A stretch of DNA of 64,000 nt from Drosophila persimilis. Lineage: Eukaryota > Arthropoda > Insecta > Diptera > Drosophilidae. The position numbers and the translations under genes were made by a program. Where the stretch lies: the NCBI RefSeq assembly GCF_003286085.1, contig NW_020825712.1:23340-87339 (forward strand), written 5' to 3'. A model generated the notes under the pieces. That model did not search any database. It was given only the letters and a program-made list of their open reading frames with translations, and was not told where the DNA came from. This document shows, piece after piece, positions 55,265 to 64,000 of this stretch (its first letter is position 1; every line of letters starts with the position of its first letter).

Positions 55265-55282
55265 TGGCGCCCGAGCAGGGAC
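55265..55282 (+). promoter_or_regulatory. Primer-binding site, lysine-tRNA type, copy 3
   Basis: Identical to the other two sites and two bases after LTR 2. Confidence 0.85.
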
Positions 55283-55562
55283 CTGAGGGAACGTCAGCGA
55301 GGGTTTGTGGAATAAAACCCCACGGCCGCTAGAGCAAGCACACAAGAGAACAACCCAAAGAAAACCCCGACCTCGCGCAATATCAACGGCAAGAGTTGCG
55401 CAACGAGCAGACGAAAGCGCGACACAGCGACAGAGAAACGCGAACAGTGCCGTCACCCCGAGAAGAAATTCGAAGCGTCAGCCGCGAAGCTCTACACAGT
55501 GCCCTAGCGAAGGATAAGCGCAAGCCCAGCGAAACAGCGAACTCAAGTAAACGATCGGAGCG

Positions 55563-56645
55563 ATGGAATCCCACACAGAGGAACAGGCCAGCGGGTATTA
55601 CCCTGGCGAATTCGTCGCCAACGCAGGGGTGAGTACCGGCTGGATACACAAACGTCGCCGAGAGGAGCTGGAGTCCTTCGCGGAGGAATTCGGATTCAGC
55701 CGCGAGGGGAACGTGGAAGATTTGCGGAGGAGTTTCGCCGAACTAGTCGCCGGGCCCCTCGAACACGATGCCTGGGTCAGGTTGGTCCAGTTCGACGGGC
55801 AGGACGACCCACTGTCGTTCATCGAACTACTGGAAGAGCGTGCCCTCTCGTACGGGGTAGACATGAACTACGTGCCGCGAGCCTTGGCAGAGCTCCTCAC
55901 CGACCGAGCCAACCGTTGGTTCCGCACCAGCTGACTCCAGAGCGCCTCATGAGCCGATTTCCGCCAGGAATTCCTAGCCTTTTTCCTGCCTCCCCGGTAC
56001 TTCGAGCAATTGGAAGACCAAATCAGGGACCACAAACAAGCGCTGGGCGAACCGTTCAAGGACTTCGTCATCGAGCTCCGGTTGCTCATGCGCCACGCCG
56101 GGTACGACGAAGCCAAAGAACTTAGCCGGATCTATGACAACACCCTCCCGGCGTACCAGCTGTACGTGCGAAGACACGAACTGAGAAGTCTGACGCAACT
56201 GACAATGTTGGCCACAGAGTTCGAGAGCATCCAGGAACGAAACGTACCAGCGATCCTCATCCCCCCTCGACAAGCACCCAGGTACACGCGGCCAACGGCA
56301 CAACAAAATGAAAGCGGGACGAATCGGGCCCAATACCGAAAGCCCCACTGGAACACCTCGGAATTCGCAAGGAAGCCGCACCAAGCCGGCGCTTCAGCAC
56401 AGGAAGCGGCACATCGAATGATCACCACCCCCATCGCCAACCCGCACGCAGCCTGTCGACGCTGCGGAGAAACGGGACACGTATCTCGCGACTGCACCAA
56501 CCCATCGATCCTCTTCTGTTGGGAATACGGCAAGCGCGGAACACGCACCGTGGGCTGTTGCCGCCAGGACCCGTCGGGAAACGACTCGCGTCCCCTGCTG
56601 ACACGGGAACAGCCGGGCACGACGCGTCCTCAGAAAACCAACTAA
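55563..56645 (+). pseudogene. Array copy 3 gag, internally deleted
   Basis: ATG 55563. A deletion of about 275 bases (equivalent to 45653-45928 in copy 1) joins VRL to VQFDGQDDPL and, by chance, puts both halves in one frame for 123 codons. A private stop TGA at 55932-55934 (cga to tga) follows, then the family-wide TGA at about 55950. It is open from about 55953 to 56645 with the knuckle CRRCGETGHVSRDC. Confidence 0.83.
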
Positions 56646-58234
56646 GAAACCCGCTACAAGTACACGACGGCCGGATAGTGGCGAGAGTAACCATCGGGGG
56701 ACGGCGCACGGAAGCCACGGTCGACACCGGAGCGTCCCGAAGTTTCATCAACGCCGACCTCGCCCGCCAACTCGGCCACGTCAACGACCTGCGGGACGCG
56801 TGCGTCCCCATACGCCTAGCCGGCGGCTCGGCACGCGAGATAACTCAGATCTTGCTAGCGCGCGTCAAACTAGACGAGAAAGAGGTACAGATGCCGCTCT
56901 TGGTGCTGCCCAACATGCTAGAGCAAGCCATCATAGGGATGGACTTCCTGTGCGCCATCGAAACCACAATACAATGTGGCACCACACGCCTCCATCTCCA
57001 GGGCTCCCAACGCCCCCTCCCAAACACTCCGATGATCACCGCCAGCCAAGTACACGCCCACGGACCCAATGACTTGAGACCGCCGCCGCCAACGAATCCC
57101 CCGCCACGACACGAGACACGAGCACAAGGAACAAGGAACACAGAACCCATGGCCACAACGAGGCACACCGGCCCCAGGCCCACTCCGAGAAACCCAAAAC
57201 CAAGCAAAGCAACGAAGAAAGCGAGCCGGTCTCCCGAGGGCACCGACGCGGTTCCACCAACGATGGGAAAGGAACCCAGGACGCCCCTCCAGAAGACAAC
57301 CCGGCCCCAGCAACGACAGCCGCCACGCAGCAGCCAGACGCTCGAGGTACCACCTCCGACCGCCACCCTGGCCCACGAACGTGTCGACACCGCCCTCGAC
57401 GCGAAAACTACCCCCACGACACCGACCGACCCGCTACTCCCGCGTCCTCTCAGGCAGGAACCGGGAGAGGCGATCACCGCCGCACGAGGCATCAATCGAA
57501 ACCCCGCCGCACCTGGAGCCGACACACCATCGATCGTCACCGACATCACGGAACGCCTCCCGGGCAACACCTCGTACGGCGCCGGCATGCGGCCCAGCAC
57601 CACGCCTGGAGCCATGTCGATGAACCTCACCGCCCAAACTAGCCGTCGGTCAAACGCTACGACCGCAATCGAGACCCGCACGTTCGTACATCACGCTGAG
57701 TACAACGTCGCGCAAGCACCCCCCAGGACACACACGAGCACCCCACACCGGAGCGACGCACCCGCCGTCGTCGCCGGCATAAGCGAATACACTCGCGAAG
57801 TCGAACCACCAAGCGCATTCGACACAACGATCCTCCCCGAGAACCCCGACTACACTTGCGACCCAGGAATCGACGAACCACCGGAGGACGATTCGGAACG
57901 AATCTCCGACCCATGGCCTCCCGACATCGCGCCGAGAATACAGGAATTTCTAGACGAAGAACTGCCGACACTCGCAGGCCTCCGAGGACCGACGGATCTA
58001 ACAGAACACACCCGGTCAAGAGAGACAACGTCAGCGAAACACCGACCGGCGGCGCAACGCCAACAACAACGCGAGCACAACAAACCCCTCGACCACGAAG
58101 TAAACAGGCCCGCTAACGAGGCAAGGGACGAGATGATCGCAAGTCGGCGGCGACCCCAAAACGCACCCCCGGTGCAACACGGAAGAGAGAAGAAAAGCTT
58201 GCTTCGCAAATACGGACCCTGCAGAACGGCTTAA
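56519..58234 (+). CDS. Array copy 3 protease ORF, 571 codons, RT absent
   Basis: Same length and layout as 49763-51478, with two visible residue changes (NDLRPP for KNLRPP, HTGPRP for HTSPRP). It ends at the same point with the same missing RT-to-integrase part, so the pol-less form was already established before these copies separated. D-T-G is at residues 69-71. Confidence 0.78.
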   Translation: MGIRQARNTHRGLLPPGPVGKRLASPADTGTAGHDASSENQLRNPLQVHDGRIVARVTIGGRRTEATVDTGASRSFINADLARQLGHVNDLRDACVPIRLAGGSAREITQILLARVKLDEKEVQMPLLVLPNMLEQAIIGMDFLCAIETTIQCGTTRLHLQGSQRPLPNTPMITASQVHAHGPNDLRPPPPTNPPPRHETRAQGTRNTEPMATTRHTGPRPTPRNPKPSKATKKASRSPEGTDAVPPTMGKEPRTPLQKTTRPQQRQPPRSSQTLEVPPPTATLAHERVDTALDAKTTPTTPTDPLLPRPLRQEPGEAITAARGINRNPAAPGADTPSIVTDITERLPGNTSYGAGMRPSTTPGAMSMNLTAQTSRRSNATTAIETRTFVHHAEYNVAQAPPRTHTSTPHRSDAPAVVAGISEYTREVEPPSAFDTTILPENPDYTCDPGIDEPPEDDSERISDPWPPDIAPRIQEFLDEELPTLAGLRGPTDLTEHTRSRETTSAKHRPAAQRQQQREHNKPLDHEVNRPANEARDEMIASRRRPQNAPPVQHGREKKSLLRKYGPCRTA

Positions 58235-58494
58235 ATAGCCGCAACTCTGGCTCCCTTCAATCAGTGCACTCTCACCAGAAAAAGGCGAAGCCATCCGAGC
58301 CAACAACCCACCGCCGCACGCCCCACGCACGGGTCTTCGTGACTCTCGTCGGGGAAGAAAGGGGAGGGTTCTTAGCGGTTTGACGTAGAACGACAACCCA
58401 CAGCCAAAAACTCGCCCAACGCACCCGAATCAACGGCCGCACTGAGACACTCCGTCCCACCCGAATATCACCCAACGAAGGAAACATCCAAATC
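58235..58494 (+). other. Array copy 3: gap with internal polypurine copy
   Basis: Equivalent to 51479-51738. The 60-base PPT duplicate is at about 58310-58369, unchanged. No ORF. Confidence 0.78.
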
Positions 58495-60049
58495 ATGAAC
58501 ACCCTACTGACATTCCTCGCCCTCACGGCCTCCGCCCAAGCGTCAGTCAAGCTGAACGACTATTCCACGGCGAGCTATATCCCGATCGTCGACGACGACG
58601 TCGTCATCTGGGCAGGCCCGGATACTTGAGCCACACCACGAACGTTACATCCTACGAAGAATACGCCGATCGGACCCAGCAAACCATCGAGGAACTCAAG
58701 GTGAACAGGATGGCCCAGGTGATACGCGCCGACCTGGAACGCATCAGGGACCTGGTCGCCTACGGATCCACCACCGGGAAACGCGAAGCATTAACATACT
58801 CGGTACCGCGCTGAAAGTAGTAGCTGGGACTCCCGACTTCGACGACTGGGAGCAGATGAAATTCAAGCAGCCAACTGGCCGACGCCAACAACAGGCAGAT
58901 CGAGATCAACTCAAAGATCCAGACCCGACTAAACGAAATGACCGGGCTAATGAACCACATCGCAAAATCGAGCGATGCAGAGGACAGCCTGCTGGCAGAG
59001 GGTATCGTAGCGAAAAACCGAATCGTCATCACCGACTTAGAGAACCTCATCCTGGGACTGACGCTAGCCAAGATCAAGATGGTGAGCCCAACCCTCCTCG
59101 CCGGCACCGACATCCGAGAGCAGCACTTCGCTAACATAAGCCTGGTGGAACTCCTGGAAGTCTCCAACGTCACTGCTTTCCAAGACGCCGACCTCCTGCG
59201 GTTCCTAATAAGGTTCCCCCCAACCCAAACTCATCTGCAAGAAACTGCTCATATGCCCGGTCCAACGAGAGAACAAAATCTTGGACTTCAGCGACGGAGA
59301 AGTAGTAGCCGAATGCGAAAATCGAGTACTCAACATCGGGAGCTGCGAACCCAGCGTCGCCGCAACGTTTTGCAGGGAGCGACGGGTTACCACCTGCGCG
59401 CAACAACTAGTAGCGGGATCCACCGCACGCTGCGCCACGCTACCCGGACATCTGGACCCGATAACCGTAGTCGACCACGGCACGATCATCATAAACGACG
59501 CCAACGTGACCGTCATCGACGACGCGGGGGGGCCCACCCACGACATCGCGGGGACGTACCTCATCTCGTACTCCAGCCGAGTTGCATTGAACGGCAGCTG
59601 GTACTTCAACCACTTGGGCGATTCCAAGAGGAAAGCGGTTGTATCAGCCATGTCCCGAGTCAACGTGACGGACCACCGCGAGAGGCTCAGCTTACCGTTC
59701 CTACGCGAACTAAGCCTGAAGAATCTCGACCACATCGGCGACCTGCGCGAACCTACTGACGGTGAAGAGTATGTCATCCTACATACTCACAGTCGTCACC
59801 GTCATTCCCCTCTGCGTCGTCATCGTAATATTATACCGCCGCCTCGACGCAAGGGCGCCGAAGCAGAACGCCGACGCAGCACAGAGCACGGAAAACGGCC
59901 GACAACCGCCGATCGCGCCGTACCGCGCCCCCCAAGTCACGACGCCGTCCGCCAAACCGGGGGCCAGACTCTATCAACCGCCGCCCCCCCCGACGAAGAA
60001 ACTCACGAACACCGTCCCCAGACCGCAAACAACGGTCAACGAAGTCTAG
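58495..60049 (+). pseudogene. Array copy 3 env-like glycoprotein, frameshifted
   Basis: ATG 58495 gives the same signal-like start and the same TGA at 58627-58629. A 4-base deletion near 58761 breaks the frame just before the cleavage-site-like segment. An extra C near 59220 and another near 59534 alter the frame relative to copy 2; across the second position copy 3 reads through where copy 2 does not. The membrane span is at about 59770-59840. The breaks differ between copies, so they arose after duplication or are consensus errors. Confidence 0.73.
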
Positions 60050-60358
60050 GAGACAACCCGGCGCCAAATCCAGAAGACAACCCCGGCCACGAACAACGGA
60101 AACACGAACCCACGAAGGCATGAAAAGAAAAGAAAAACGCACCCGTCAGCGGGAAGGCCCGAGAACATTGTCGAAGCAACCCGAGGATCCAATTGCACCC
60201 CAGAACCGCTGACGAGGACCCCCCCTCGAGGTACAACGCTGAAAGAGGAAAGAAACACTGCCGATGCGACAAAAGCCATCTCTGCAACATCAGCGTAAAT
60301 CCTCATTAAATAGCGCCACCTCCGACTCTAAGGCCACCAGAAGAGATCAACCAACGCC

Positions 60359-61121
60359 ATGAACGCCGCACCTGAAGACCACGTCGGAACCAGCGAAGTC
60401 GTCGACCTCACGGGGAACACCGACTCGGAGCGGTCCGACGTCGACACGGACACGGGAAGCGAAACGTCGTCCGGCGACAGCACGGACGACGAAGAAGAGT
60501 ACACCACGGACTCGGAAGAAGAGACCCCCGAGACCAGGAGATACGACCCCCCGCCGCCATACTCCCGGCACTGCCCGCCGGGCAGCATCACTCTGCGAGG
60601 AGGGCCATCAGAAACTGCCCTCGTACCAACAGTCGGCAAAGAGGCACCCCACCACGCGCTCCGCGGACCCCGACCCCCTCGTACTCCCCCATGGGATGGA
60701 GATTCGACGACTATTCCGTGCCCAACGACGCCGCCCCCGAATTTCCACGAGGGCATCCGTTCCGACGAAGACGCCAGCCGCCTCGCAACCGCTACTCCTG
60801 ACGAAGAACGGGCGCCGGCGAACCAATGGAACACCCCGAGCCACTCACTGCCGAGGACGCCACGTGCTGGACGGTGGCCCCACCAGATTGGGTAACCAAC
60901 ACCGTCAACCGGGCCCTACCGACATCGTTGGTCCAGGAAGTACGGCGACGACTGGAGCCGCAAGGTCGAACCCTGTTCGACAGCTGGTGGTTCGAGCAAC
61001 GGTACCGGCCACCCCGCCGCGCGCCCCACGCACGGGTCTTCGTGACTCTCGTCGGGAAGAAAGGGGAGGGTGTAACGAACCCAAAAGGGTTCGCTACAAC
61101 GCCTCTCCCAACACCCAATAA
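60359..61121 (+). pseudogene. Array copy 3 extra acidic ORF, frameshifted
   Basis: ATG 60359 and the acidic, PPPPY-containing first third match 53601 onward. A one-base insertion near 60612 and several further indels (60638, 60741, 60808-60830) break it, and about 50 bases are missing near 60830. The C-terminal WWFEQRYR part is present in another frame up to 61121, inside LTR 3. Confidence 0.7.
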
Positions 61122-61933
61122 GATCCGGCCACCCCCCCCCCTCCACACATAACCACCGATTGACTGGCGCCGTCTTCGTAAACGCTGACCCAACACCAGG
61201 TCACGCTGACTTCCACCACTCCAACCCAAGCAACGGCCAGGCGCAGTCTTCCGGGTCATCGGCTACAAAACGATGACACCGGCGGAAGCCCACGCACGAG
61301 CCCCACGGCAAACCCCGCCAGCTCGCCAAAACCACGAAGAGGCACAGAACTGGGTCAACCCGCGACCGCCAGAACAGCGAAGTGCACCCCGACACGGAAG
61401 TGCACTTTCGAACCCGCTGACCACAGCGCCCATCGGCGTATAATAGACGCCGACTGGAACCAGAAGACAACTTACGCAGAGATCCGGCTCACGGTACGAT
61501 CGTTGTACCAAAACTTACGCAGAGATCCGGCTCACAGTACGGTCGGTCGTACCAAAACTTACGCAGAGACCCAGCCCGGTGTACAGACCGCGGTACCCGG
61601 AACCCACCAGAAGACATCGACACCCCACTAACAATAAGTCATTCAAACCGCTAAGAAAGATAATAAAGTGTTAAATTTGCAAAGTAAAACAACCTCGATT
61701 GCGTAAGTTCACCCCAATCAGCCGAGGCACCGACGTCCCCCCCACCCCGAGTCACACAGTCGTTCCATATACACGACGGTAGCAACGCCCGCCCGAGCCC
61801 CCGATCCACCTCTCTACGACAGGCCGCCCTCTGACGCCGCCCTCAAGGTTCCAACACATTTCTACAGAATTTCTTGTGAACAGACGCCTGGACGTGGCTG
61901 AGTTTTACCTCAGCCTGAAATAGGATCATCACA
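61071..61933 (+). mobile_element. Array: LTR 3, complete ends, 863 bp
   Basis: It starts TGTAACGAACCC and ends ATCATCACA, then leaves the array. It has three 43-bp repeats (61469, 61512, 61556) and many single-base indels relative to LTR 2, including a broken TATA box and polyadenylation signal (caataagatcc). No primer site follows, so this is the right end of the array. Confidence 0.88.
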
Positions 61934-62038
61934 ATATATTTATTGAGACAACGAGCTTTTTCGCTGACTATGAGTGTTCAATAATTTCACAAATTATTAA
62001 TTTCCGAAACGTATAAATTTTATTATAGGTATTTTGTG
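61934..62038. other. Short AT-rich spacer
   Basis: 105 bases between the gypsy-type array and the BEL LTR, starting atatatttattgagac. Possibly the original flanking sequence. No feature seen. Confidence 0.5.
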
Positions 62039-62412
62039 TGTTGAGGGTGGCCGAAGATGCCAGAGCCTTTTACAATAGTATTAGAGTGACACACTTGGAT
62101 GAGGCAAGCGAGCCGATCTCGAGCCAAAGTAATAGATTGGGGACAAAAAGGGTCTGTTCTCCAACTATATCAAGCGGTAACTGCTAGAGCAGGCGCAGCT
62201 GCTGACGGCTTAGCGACGGCATAGGAAAGAAAAGATAACAAGAGCGAGCATAGATAAGAATAGATGATTAAATGAGAGCATGTTGCTGAGCGAGCATAGA
62301 TAAAGCTACGCTTACGTTACGTTAGTTTAGTATAATGACCAAAATAGAAAGAAAGTGAATTGATAGGCAATAAAACAATGGTATAAAATTACACTCGGGC
62401 TTCGCCCGAACA
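62039..62412 (-). mobile_element. BEL/Pao 3' LTR (minus strand)
   Basis: On the minus strand it begins TGTTCGGGCGAAGCCCGAG (itself a hairpin cgggc/gcccg) and ends CCCTCAACA. It is preceded on that strand by a polypurine tract cacgggggagta. Length 374 bases. Its tips resemble the solo LTR at 33256-33654. It follows the integrase stop by about 28 bases, as expected for BEL elements. Confidence 0.82.
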
Positions 62413-62440
62413 TACTCCCCCGTGGAAGGATCCATGCCTT

Positions 62441-64000
62441 TCACCTCATCTCGTAGAGGCAATAGACATAGTTTGCAAGTGCTCTTCGGCTAACACCTGT
62501 AGCCATCCTGATCAAGGCGACTCGAGATACGCCATCAGCTCCTGGGATGAGCTCGAGGATTCTCGCTAGAGGCCACTTCAGAGGAGGGAAGTTCTCGTCC
62601 TTAACAAGAACGACATCATTGACGTGAAGCTCAGGATTCCGGGTGCGCCACTTCGTTCTTTCTTGAAGACTGGTTAAATACGATTGGCGCCAGCGAGACC
62701 AAAAGATTTGCTGAAGCTGTGTGACCTTCTGCCAACGGTCCAAGCGATCGACGTTTAAATGAACCAAGTCAGGCTCCAAGAAGGTTGTGATAGGGGCGCC
62801 AACTAGAAAATGGCTGGGCGTGAGTACATCGAGATCTGCAGGGTTCTCTGAAAGAGGAAACAATGGCCTTGAATTAATGATTGCACAGATATTGCACGCG
62901 AGAGTGCGCAGCTCATCAAATCCAAGAAGCGAGGATCCGAGGGCACGTCGAAGATGATGCTTAGCAAGCTTGACTGACGCCTCCCACAATCCTCCAAAAT
63001 GTGGCGATCTAGGAGGAATGAAACGCCAATCGATGCAATCGTTGAGAAAAGCTTGATGCACGGCTTCTTGATGACTGTCGCTTAGGAATAGCGACTTAAG
63101 TTCCGCCAGTTCGTTCCGCGCTCCAACAAAATTTGTGGCATTATCTGACCAAATACGAATCGGTCTTCCACGGGTGCAAATGAAACGGCGAAGAGCAGAG
63201 AGGAACGCAGCTGTTGTAAGATCCTTCACAAGCTCGATGTGAACCGCCTTGGTGGAGAAGCATATAAAAATGCTCATGTAGCACTTTAGTGGGGGCCGGT
63301 TTCGAACTTCTGATTTATACAGGAACGGACCGCAATAGTCCACGCCGGTAACTAAAAATGCACGAGATTCGCTGACTCTGTCCACCGGAAGATCTGCCAT
63401 TATTTGCTCGAGAGTTCGAGGCTTCACTAAAGCATCTGACACACTTTTGGATTACGTGTGCTACGGTCTTTCGGCCACCGATTGGCCAGTACGTTTGACG
63501 AATGATGGCTAATAGCGACTGGGGTCCAGCGTGAAGGTGCTTTTCGTGTAAGTGCCGTATCAGAGCAGAAGTGATGGAATGATTCTTGGGCAATATTATG
63601 GGATGCCGTGCTTCAAAGTCCAAGGTAGAGTTTTTAAGACGCCCTCCAACTCGAAGCAAACCGCAATCATCTAAAAATGGCGAAAGAGAGGCGATCGAGC
63701 TTGAAGCCTTGATGTCCTTTCGCGTTTCCAGGGCTCTTATTTCAGTGGATAGACGAGATTGTTGAGTAAGACGAATAAGCAGTTCGGTTCCCAAACGCAA
63801 GTCCTCCACAGTTATTCCAGACTTTCGTCGATGAATGAATTTGCATACATACGCAAAAATTCGTTGCATTTTGGGGAAGGAATTTACAAACTTTGATTCT
63901 TCCACCAAATATCTTGACGCGCAGTTTGTAATTAGTATGGTTTTTCGTGCCTCCAAAACCGGCTCTGGAAGAGCAGGTGTACTTGGCCATTGATCCTTAC
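62441..64000 (-). pseudogene. BEL/Pao pol C-terminal part with integrase, partial
   Basis: Minus strand, entering from beyond the window. The upstream frame (63956-63315) has the integrase zinc region HLHEKHLHAGPQSLL ... CVRCF. A frame break near 63440 leads to the frame 63442-62441 with the catalytic core: VDYCGPF (Asp), WSDNATNF (Asp) and GLWEASVKLAKHHL (Glu), then VNDVVLVKDENFPPLKWPLARI of the C-terminal BEL domain, ending CLYEMR. The three acidic residues are intact. Integrase inserts the cDNA into the genome. Confidence 0.87.

Overview
The window is eukaryotic. It looks like transposon-packed heterochromatin, or a similar repeat-dense region, of a Drosophila species. The obscura group is my inference: the commonest repeat is a DINE-1/INE-1-type non-autonomous Helitron of the SGM/ISY sort described in that group. 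I see no intact host gene, no tRNA or rRNA, and no bacterial-style operon. Almost every base belongs to a nested, truncated or duplicated mobile element, and nearly every coding region carries stops or frameshifts.

Left part (1-34.7 kb). About a dozen DINE-like copies of roughly 1.1 kb are interleaved with three copies of an unclassified AT-rich repeat (called R), five copies of a 308-bp LTR that usually carries a leader (called L), two copies of the 5' part of a BEL/Pao element (leader, gag, part of pro), and a 5.1-kb jockey-type LINE. The LINE sits in one BEL copy with a perfect 12-bp target duplication; the other BEL copy is the empty site. Two CR1-like LINE fragments lie on the minus strand. 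A Ty3/gypsy element (LTR at 27.2 kb, gag, RT) is interrupted by a DINE and ends in a truncated DINE, which itself holds a 399-bp solo LTR flanked by a 5-bp duplication.

Middle part (34.7-44.5 kb). DINE copies lie in both orientations. Two oppositely oriented pieces of one jockey-type LINE ORF1 flank a DINE. A 204-207-bp tandem repeat carries consensus splice sites. About 2 kb of this material (35.5-38.0 kb) is duplicated at 43.0-44.5 kb.

Right part (44.5-61.9 kb). A GC-rich tandem array LTR-internal-LTR-internal-LTR-internal-LTR belongs to one Ty3/gypsy element with a tRNA-Lys-type primer site, possibly Osvaldo-like. Its internal regions encode gag, a retropepsin with a long Pro/Thr/Arg-rich extension, an env-like glycoprotein and an extra acidic ORF with a PPPY motif. 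Reverse transcriptase, RNase H and integrase are absent from every copy. The window ends (62.0-64.0 kb) in the 3' LTR and integrase of a minus-strand BEL/Pao element.

How the parts relate. These are selfish elements rather than a pathway. The useful biology is in the nesting order, the natural empty/filled sites, the pol-less env-bearing array, and the inverted, multi-family structure that could feed small-RNA silencing. Family names come from recognised motifs, not database searches.
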